This document shows, piece after piece, positions 58,875 through 64,000 of a DNA stretch of 64,000 nucleotides (position 1 is the stretch's first letter; every line of letters begins with the position of its first letter). Made by a program: the position numbers and the translations under genes. The stretch comes from Bimuria novae-zelandiae CBS 107.79. Lineage: Eukaryota > Ascomycota > Dothideomycetes > Pleosporales > Didymosphaeriaceae. Under the pieces are notes generated by a model that worked only from the letters and a program-made list of their open reading frames with translations, was not told the DNA's origin and did no database searches. The DNA is taken from NCBI GenBank assembly GCA_010015655.1, contig ML976689.1:331160-395159 (forward strand). Reading direction: 5' to 3'.

Positions 58875-60468
58875 TTATATCAGCTTGCCTTCTTGTTTGG
58901 CGCGTGCCTTCATGGCGTCTGAGTAAATGAAGCCTACTTCTTCTAAGGTTCGGACGGTGAACCGCTTTTCGCCGAGTGCTCCGAAGGCTGCTCTGATCTT
59001 GGGGAAGTTCTCGCGGCACCAGAACTCCCATGCGCCCCATACCGGTGGGATCTTGCCTTTGCCTTCGTTCACCAAACCCTCTCTCGGTTCAGCACTCATC
59101 GCCCAATGCGATAGCTCGTTGATGTAGTTGCCGTCCTTGGAGAATGGGAGGAGATGGAAGTCGCGTCCATCACCCATCTCTTCGATGACGTTCCGTTCCC
59201 AGCGCTGCATGTCGTGCAGCGGGGGCAAATTCAAGCGCCCAGCGTATACCCTCGCGAGCACCGCAGATTGTGCCTCCGCAATTGGAAACGGAATGACCCG
59301 TTGAGGCAGCGCGAGGAACGACAATGTCGGCCTCGGCGCGTAAAACAAATGCTGGTACGTATACTGCACCCTCCCACCATCTCCAATCACCCCCGGCCTC
59401 ACACCCTCCAAAAACGGCAGCGAGTAGAAATACCCCGTGGCGAACACCACGGCGTCGATGCCCTCTTCCACCGTCTCGTCTTCGAACTCCACGCCGCGGG
59501 TTTCTACCAGAAACTTTGCGATGGGCGGGAGCTCGCGCTTCACGGGGGAGGCAGAGACGTTGAACATGGAAGACGACTTGCTGGACCAGAGTAATGGGCG
59601 TTGCGAGAACTGCGCGATCTGCGTCGAGATGTCGGAGCCAGAAGCGGAGTTACCGACTACGACTACTTTCTTGCCGGTAAAGTCTTCGGGGGCGCGGTAG
59701 TATTTCGCGTGCGAGATCAGGCCAGGGTGCCGGGCGTTCCAGGCCTCGATGCCCGCAATTTCGGGTAAGTAGGGAACGATGAAGTGCCCGTTTGCGACGA
59801 TGACGGCGTCGTAGCACTCTTCTTTGCGGGCGTTGGAGCGCAGGTCGCGCGTGAGGACGTTCCAGCGGGCGTTGGAGCGCAGGTCGCGCGTGAGGACGTT
59901 CCAGCGGCCGGAGATGGCGTCGTCGGATGGTGAGACGTTGAGGACTTGGGTTTCGTAGTGGATGAGGTCTTGGACGTCGGCGCCGTAGTCTTGGATGTAC
60001 TTTAGCACTGTGGAGTGTTTGGGGAATAGTTGGGCGTCTTGCGGCCAGTCGAGGTCTTGGAAGCCCATGAGGCCGCGCGGGATGTTTGTTTCTAGTCTGT
60101 CGTAGATGGGTGAGAGGAAGGAGGGTTCTTTGCGGTCGCCGGTTTTCTCTCCATCTTTTGTTCTTTGGGAAGGGAGCCATGTAGGATCTTGGTTCTTGCC
60201 TCGCGGGTCTGTTTGGGGGATGGTGAAGAGGTCTTCATCTCGCTGGTCTTTGGTGTAGTTCCAGATACCCCCGCTTCGATTTCGTTGTTCGAAAAGAACG
60301 ATTCTATCAAAAGCTTTCTCCGCTCGAAGGTATCTGATACGGTCAGGACGAGGGCATGTACAAAAAGGATCGAGCATACTTCGCAGCCACGAGACCTGAG
60401 GGTCCCGCTCCTATAATAGCGATGGTGCGTGCTCTGAGAGAAATCGTATTTACGTCTATCGAACCCAT
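58875..60468 (-). CDS. flavin-containing monooxygenase (FMO type), 515 aa
   Basis: Uses FAD, NADPH and O2 to oxygenate N, S or ketone substrates; the substrate is unknown. Exons 60380-60468 and 58875-60333 with a 46-bp intron (GTATGC donor, CCTGAC branch, TATCAG acceptor). The FAD motif GAGPSG is at residues 20-25, right at the splice-joined N-terminus. The second nucleotide motif is VVVGNSASGSD. The FMO signature-like segment HPGLISHAKYY and the late ATGYFYSLPF motif are present. Residues about 172-197 are a perfect 13-residue tandem duplication (RWNVLTRDLRSNA twice), caused by a 39-bp repeat at 59830-59907, so one copy is probably extra. Length and motifs otherwise fit fungal FMO-like enzymes often found in secondary-metabolite clusters. 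Confidence 0.88.
59830..59907. repeat. perfect 39-bp tandem duplication in the FMO gene
   Basis: The two copies, 59830-59868 and 59869-59907, are identical (each begins GCGTTGGAGCGCAGG). The unit is a multiple of three, so the frame is kept. Confidence 0.95.
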
Positions 60469-60852
60469 GACAATGTTGATTGCGACCGAATGAATGAATA
60501 AAAGTTAGACCAAAGTCGCTAGGGTTTCGGACACGTGTTAATCAGGGTCTATCACGAAATTCAGAATTGTGGTGTGATACAGACGCAGCGAAGATCCGAT
60601 GGTGGGAGGTTTGCGCCACACCTGTGGCTAGTGGATTGATGACGCAATGACGAAATATGTACCTGACGCGAGTTCCATCGCACCTATAAGCTTCTCCACG
60701 AGTGTACTCCTTTTCCTGCGTAAATTGCAATTCTTCTGTAGCCTGCGACTTCGGAACTGTCAAATTGTGCCGCGCATTGAGCAAGATCCCGCTCCTCCCA
60801 CCTTACACCGTTCAATTCTTCCATTACGGTGACCAGACACTTCCTCCAAGCC
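60469..60852. promoter_or_regulatory. divergent intergenic region
   Basis: 384 bases between the divergent starts of the FMO and the solute-binding-fold gene. No TATA box or palindromic site stands out. Confidence 0.4.
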
Positions 60853-61893
60853 ATGCTGGCTTCGCGCGTACGAGCCATCGCACCCTTTTCCCGCCAATAC
60901 CGAAGCTTCTCCACACGTACATCGACAATGGCGCCTCTGCGGATAGGCTTTGTACCCGAACACTTCTCCACGCCGCTCGAATTCGCGAAGAAACACTACG
61001 GCCTCGATGCGCGGCTGCTCCCTTTCCCTTCCGGCACGGGACACATGGTCACGGCGCTACAAGATGATGAGATTGACGTCGGCGTTGGTCTTACAGAGGG
61101 CTGGATAGCTGCGTTGGGAAATGCGCAACAAGCACAGAAAGACGCGGGCTTCAGGCTCGTGGGAACCTATGTGGAGACGCCGCTGTGTTGGGCCATATCA
61201 ACTGGTGCAGCACGGGATGAGCTGAGGAGTGTGCAAGATCTAAAGGGCAAGAAAGTCGGAGTATCAAGAATCGGAAGTGGGAGCTATGTCATGAGCTTCG
61301 TCCTGGCCGACCAGCAAGGCTGGTTAGATGCACAAGCTTCCGGGCCGCCGTTCCCTGTCGAACCGCTCAATACGTTTGCAAACCTTCGAGAGGGGGTGAA
61401 CAATGGGACGGCCGACTTCTTCATGTGGGAGCACTTTACGTCGAAGCGATACTACGACAACGGAGAGATCAAGCGCATCGGCGACATCTATACACCGTGG
61501 TCGTCGTGGAAGATCGTAGCACAGAATCATTTATTGAACCCAAAAAATTGGTCGCATGGAGACCACGCTTCGCATCCTGCCGTGAAAGAGGAGCTCGAAG
61601 ACGCGCTACAAAGGATCAACAGAGGCATAAAGCACTTTGAGCAGAACCATGAGGAAGCAGTCGAGTATATCAGCACCAAACTCGACTACTCGGAAGAGGA
61701 TGCGAGGGAGTGGCTCAAGACAGTGCGCTTTCCGCAAGATGTACGGGGCGTAGACGAAGCCGTGGTGCAGAAAACGGTAGGCATACTGCAGAAGGCTGGT
61801 GTTCTTGGCGAAGCGAGCGAGCAGGACATGATTGGCCTGGAGAGGTCGCCGTGGTGTACTCAGTCTAATGCAAGAGTTTGCGAATCACCGTGA
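60853..61893 (+). CDS. Ca3427-like periplasmic-binding-fold protein, 346 aa
   Basis: A fungal protein with the two-lobed solute-binding fold of the Ca3427-like family, related to bacterial sulphonate/thiamine-precursor binding proteins. Visible marks: LRIGFVPEHFSTPLEFAKKH, the ligand-pocket SGTGHMVTALQ, VGVGLTEGWIAAL, KVGVSRIGSGSYVMS and FFMWEHFTSKRYYD. The first ATG at 60853 gives a basic Ser/Arg-rich leader (LASRVRAIAPFSRQYRSFST) that could target mitochondria. An ATG at 60928 (MAPLRIGF) would give a cytosolic form. The last 15 residues look unlike the family, so a small 3' intron may be missed. The ligand is unknown. It is divergent from the FMO gene. Confidence 0.8.
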   Translation: MLASRVRAIAPFSRQYRSFSTRTSTMAPLRIGFVPEHFSTPLEFAKKHYGLDARLLPFPSGTGHMVTALQDDEIDVGVGLTEGWIAALGNAQQAQKDAGFRLVGTYVETPLCWAISTGAARDELRSVQDLKGKKVGVSRIGSGSYVMSFVLADQQGWLDAQASGPPFPVEPLNTFANLREGVNNGTADFFMWEHFTSKRYYDNGEIKRIGDIYTPWSSWKIVAQNHLLNPKNWSHGDHASHPAVKEELEDALQRINRGIKHFEQNHEEAVEYISTKLDYSEEDAREWLKTVRFPQDVRGVDEAVVQKTVGILQKAGVLGEASEQDMIGLERSPWCTQSNARVCESP

Positions 61894-62107
61894 AGAGCGT
61901 ATGCTCGGTGTGGTTGTTAAGCGTTCATACCACACTGAGGTTTTGTGGGCAGTTTGCGCGTCGTAGCGTTTCTTAGGCGTCAAGATGAACTACAGCTTTG
62001 CTAACATTTTGCTAAAATGCATTCAATTACCTCTCTTCACATATGCACGCCCTCATGGCAACCGGTTCCCAAGGAAAGTAATGAGGAAAGGAAAGACAAA
62101 AGATCGC
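61894..62107. other. short 3' intergenic region
   Basis: About 210 bases between converging genes. Nothing recognised. Confidence 0.3.
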
Positions 62108-63073
62108 TCACTTGTACCTTGCCAGAAAGGGCAAAGCATACAATGCCACCAACCAGCCGTTGTATAACACGAACGTAGTCCTGTCGTTCTCCACCGTTCA
62201 CATAGTAAGCAGTCTTATCGTGACGACGACTCCTAGAGCTCCAACAACACAGGACCCGACGATGCCGACGTCCCAATACAGTGGAAGTAGAACACTCCAC
62301 GCAAATAGCGGGGTTACAATCGTCCAACGAGCCACGCCATCCCCTAGGAGAAGTGGGATTGTTCGGCGGCCGGTAGCTGCATCGCCAAATTGATCGTACA
62401 TGTCTTGAATGTGTACGGTCGTGAATATTACGAGGCCGATCAGTGTCAGCCATATAAGAGTATCTCCGTCCAGAGAACACTTTTGAGCCACCGATAATGC
62501 TCCAGCTGCGAAGGAAGTGAAACCGTATGCGTTCAGGACGTTTCGAATGACAGCGCTTCTGTCTCCAAGTCGAAGGTCGTTGTAAAGGTAGCCCAGCAGA
62601 ACAAGGAGCAGTGACTGCGCCATCCCACCACCAAGCACAAAGCTTGCGGTGACACTGATGGGGTACATCGCTATAGCTAGTACTTTGGCGTGCTGTACTG
62701 CCAGACGGTTTGACGGGAGTGGGCGCCAGGGTTTATTGGACTTATCTTCCTTGACTGAATGGGGAAGCTTCTGGTTGTTGACGTAAGGCGCCAGGCAATT
62801 GATCCAGGTCCAGAACAGCATAGCTAGTACTTGCTAGAGTAGGTTACAGACGTGTAACTGAAAATTGATTTCGGGCCGTGACAGTGCTCTCGCCGCATCG
62901 GTGGAAAGTGCGAAGGCGGTACTTGGGATGACCATCGTTTTAAGGTCGCTATATGTGAACAGCATGAGGGTATAAATGTGATAGCTGGTGTCCCTGAGTG
63001 TTGGTATGGGGAGCCGTGCTGCACGAGACCGGAAGGCATGACTTCTTCGATCCAACTCGAGCTTGGCCGGCAT
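62108..63073 (-). pseudogene. UbiA-family membrane prenyltransferase/cyclase gene with two stop codons
   Basis: From ATG 63073 a single frame of 322 codons reads as a UbiA-superfamily membrane enzyme. HIYTLMLFTYSDLKTMVIPS lies near the N-terminus, then WTWINCLAPYVNNQ, EDKSNKPWRPLPSNRL (first loop), GYLYNDLRLGD, and the second aspartate-rich loop in HIQDMYDQFGDAATGRRTIP, with several membrane helices. Stops interrupt it at 62834-62836 (TAG) and 62198-62200 (TGA); family-like text continues after each in the same frame (FVLYNGWLVALYALPFLARY at the end, stop 62108-62110). CAG to TAG and CGA to TGA would explain both. Fungal members include prenyltransferases and the fumagillin-type terpene cyclase; which type this was is open. 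A missed intron around the TAG is not supported by splice signals. Confidence 0.75.
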
Positions 63074-63367
63074 AATCAAAAATCGGAAATGTAGGGGTCA
63101 AATGTAAACTTGACATTGCTTTCGGTGATCATAATCTCAGGTTTATTTATGATGAATTGTACCAAGGTAACTCTTGTGCGACCATCACCTCAGAGTCAAT
63201 GAATACCCGAACACAACAGATGCGAAACATACACTGAGCGTTAATTGCGGCGTAAGATCCGGTCGGTCTAGATTCAGGAACTCTCGTATTGTTTTGGTCC
63301 CGATGGAAGACTCCAGGTCTTATCCGTCCGCTGCTACGCCGCAATCCAAAATTCGCAGAGAACAGCG

Positions 63368-63423
<56 letters not shown>

Positions 63424-63603
63424 TGCTCACCCAAAGAAGCGGGTGGTTTTCGGACTCCGAAGATTATTTCATTGCCCCTCTTGATATTGAAAAATTATTG
63501 TACAGCGGCCAGGATCGCTAGACATGCCGATAAAGTGCCACGATTCCGCTCCTCCAAATCACTGATTTCATCAACCATATTCCCAATCTTTCCCAATCGT
63601 CCA
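63074..63603. other. intergenic region holding a long poly-C tract
   Basis: It contains the shared promoter space between the UbiA-type gene (leftward) and the EthD-type gene (rightward), and the 56-base C run. No other feature seen. Confidence 0.4.
63368..63423. repeat. 56-base poly-C (poly-G) tract
   Basis: 56 uninterrupted C after AACAGCG and before TGCTCACCC. This is far longer than other homopolymers in the window. Confidence 0.97.
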
Positions 63604-64000
63604 ATGCAAGTCAAGATGACGTTCAGCCTACTTCTCTTCATTACCCGCAAGCCGACTCTCACTCCAGCTGAGTTCAAAGCCCACTGGGACAACACACATG
63701 TCGAGCTCCTGAAGTCAATTGCGGGGGATAAGTTCCCACTCACACACACCCGCCGCTACATTGCTCGCACAGAGGATAATGGCACCTGGAATGCTGCGGT
63801 CATTGCTGGCACTCAGGATGACTTCACATAAGACGGTATTGCGGAGCTTGTCTTCCCGGACAAGCCCGCTTTCGAAACGTTCTTCGGCATTGTCTCAGCA
63901 CATGAGGCGGCAGCTAAGATCGCTGCTGACGAGGAGACCTTCATCGTTCGAGAGAAGATGAAGGCCGTTATTTTGGGTGGCACCTCGATTACTTCCAGAG
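63604..64000 (+). pseudogene. EthD-domain protein with an internal stop, 3' end outside window
   Basis: EthD-like proteins are small dimeric alpha/beta-barrel enzymes or helpers, in fungi often encoded in polyketide clusters. ATG 63604 gives MQVKMTFSLLLFITRKP, followed by the typical TLTPAEFKAHWDNTHVELLK with the conserved His. The frame meets TAA at 63829-63831 and goes on as DGIAELVFPDKPAFETFFGI and ETFIVREKM to the window edge. Relatives have an aromatic residue at the stop position (Tyr, TAC or TAT), so one base change explains it. A second ATG at 63616 may be the real start. No intron borders the stop. Confidence 0.7.

Noticed and set aside
63147..63434. Poly-Gly or poly-Pro proteins across the C run
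   Set aside because: They are translation products of the homopolymer in open frames; no independent coding evidence.
1..64000. CRISPR arrays, bacterial-type operons, tRNA or rRNA genes
   Set aside because: No regularly spaced repeats with unique spacers were seen, and no convincing tRNA B-box or cloverleaf was found by eye; the gene content is eukaryotic.

Overview
The window looks like nuclear DNA of a filamentous ascomycete (Pezizomycotina; a Dothideomycete is plausible but not proven). The evidence is short 45-76 bp introns with GT..AG ends and CTNAC/CTAAC branch sites, fungal-type multidomain genes (a pyrABCN/URA2-like pyrimidine protein, cytoplasmic dynein heavy chain, a Gef1-type ClC), and very AT-rich tracts that look like RIP-mutated transposons. 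All exon coordinates were read by eye from reading frame and splice signals; no search or alignment was run.

Layout. 0-1.7 kb: right part of a broken Fot1/pogo-type DNA transposon. 1.8-3.7 kb: two unknown proteins on the minus strand. 5.2-10.9 kb: pyrABCN-like gene (glutaminase, carbamoyl-phosphate synthase, aspartate transcarbamoylase) that seems to lack the inactive dihydroorotase-like domain. 11.5-13.3 kb: a vacuolar-type longin R-SNARE and a POP5-like RNase P/MRP subunit, divergent from one another. 13.7-16.5 kb: a decayed gene and two small Cys-rich proteins that begin Met-Cys. 16.8-17.3 kb: an AT-rich RIP-like relic. 17.6-24.1 kb: a gene-poor stretch of unknown and broken genes around one intact four-helix MARVEL-like protein. 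25.3-27.1 kb: a five-exon sugar transporter.

28.2-44.6 kb is a conserved block on the minus strand: the dynein heavy chain (4,356 aa, one intron) and a ClC anion/proton exchanger. 45.5-46.9 kb is a secreted serine carboxypeptidase, followed by a broken small gene. 48.1-58.1 kb is an AT-rich transposon block. It holds a complete but mutated Copia-type LTR retrotransposon (51567-57775, 5-bp target duplication AGAGC), a young-looking solo LTR (50854-51311, target duplication AGTTC), a 20-bp minisatellite, and a normal-composition segment just inside the 3' LTR that may be captured host DNA.

58.2-64.0 kb follows the transposon block: a truncated DUF3405 remnant, an apparently intact flavin monooxygenase, a Ca3427-like solute-binding-fold protein, a UbiA prenyltransferase/cyclase gene with two stop codons, a 56-base poly-C tract and an EthD-type gene with a stop codon. 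The mix of tailoring-enzyme types, two of them broken, suggests an eroding metabolic cluster, but no polyketide, peptide or terpene core enzyme is visible here.

The intact core genes work in separate housekeeping tasks: pyrimidine synthesis, RNA processing, vacuolar fusion, microtubule transport and organelle ion balance. The accessory stretches are dominated by decay, insertion and small duplications.
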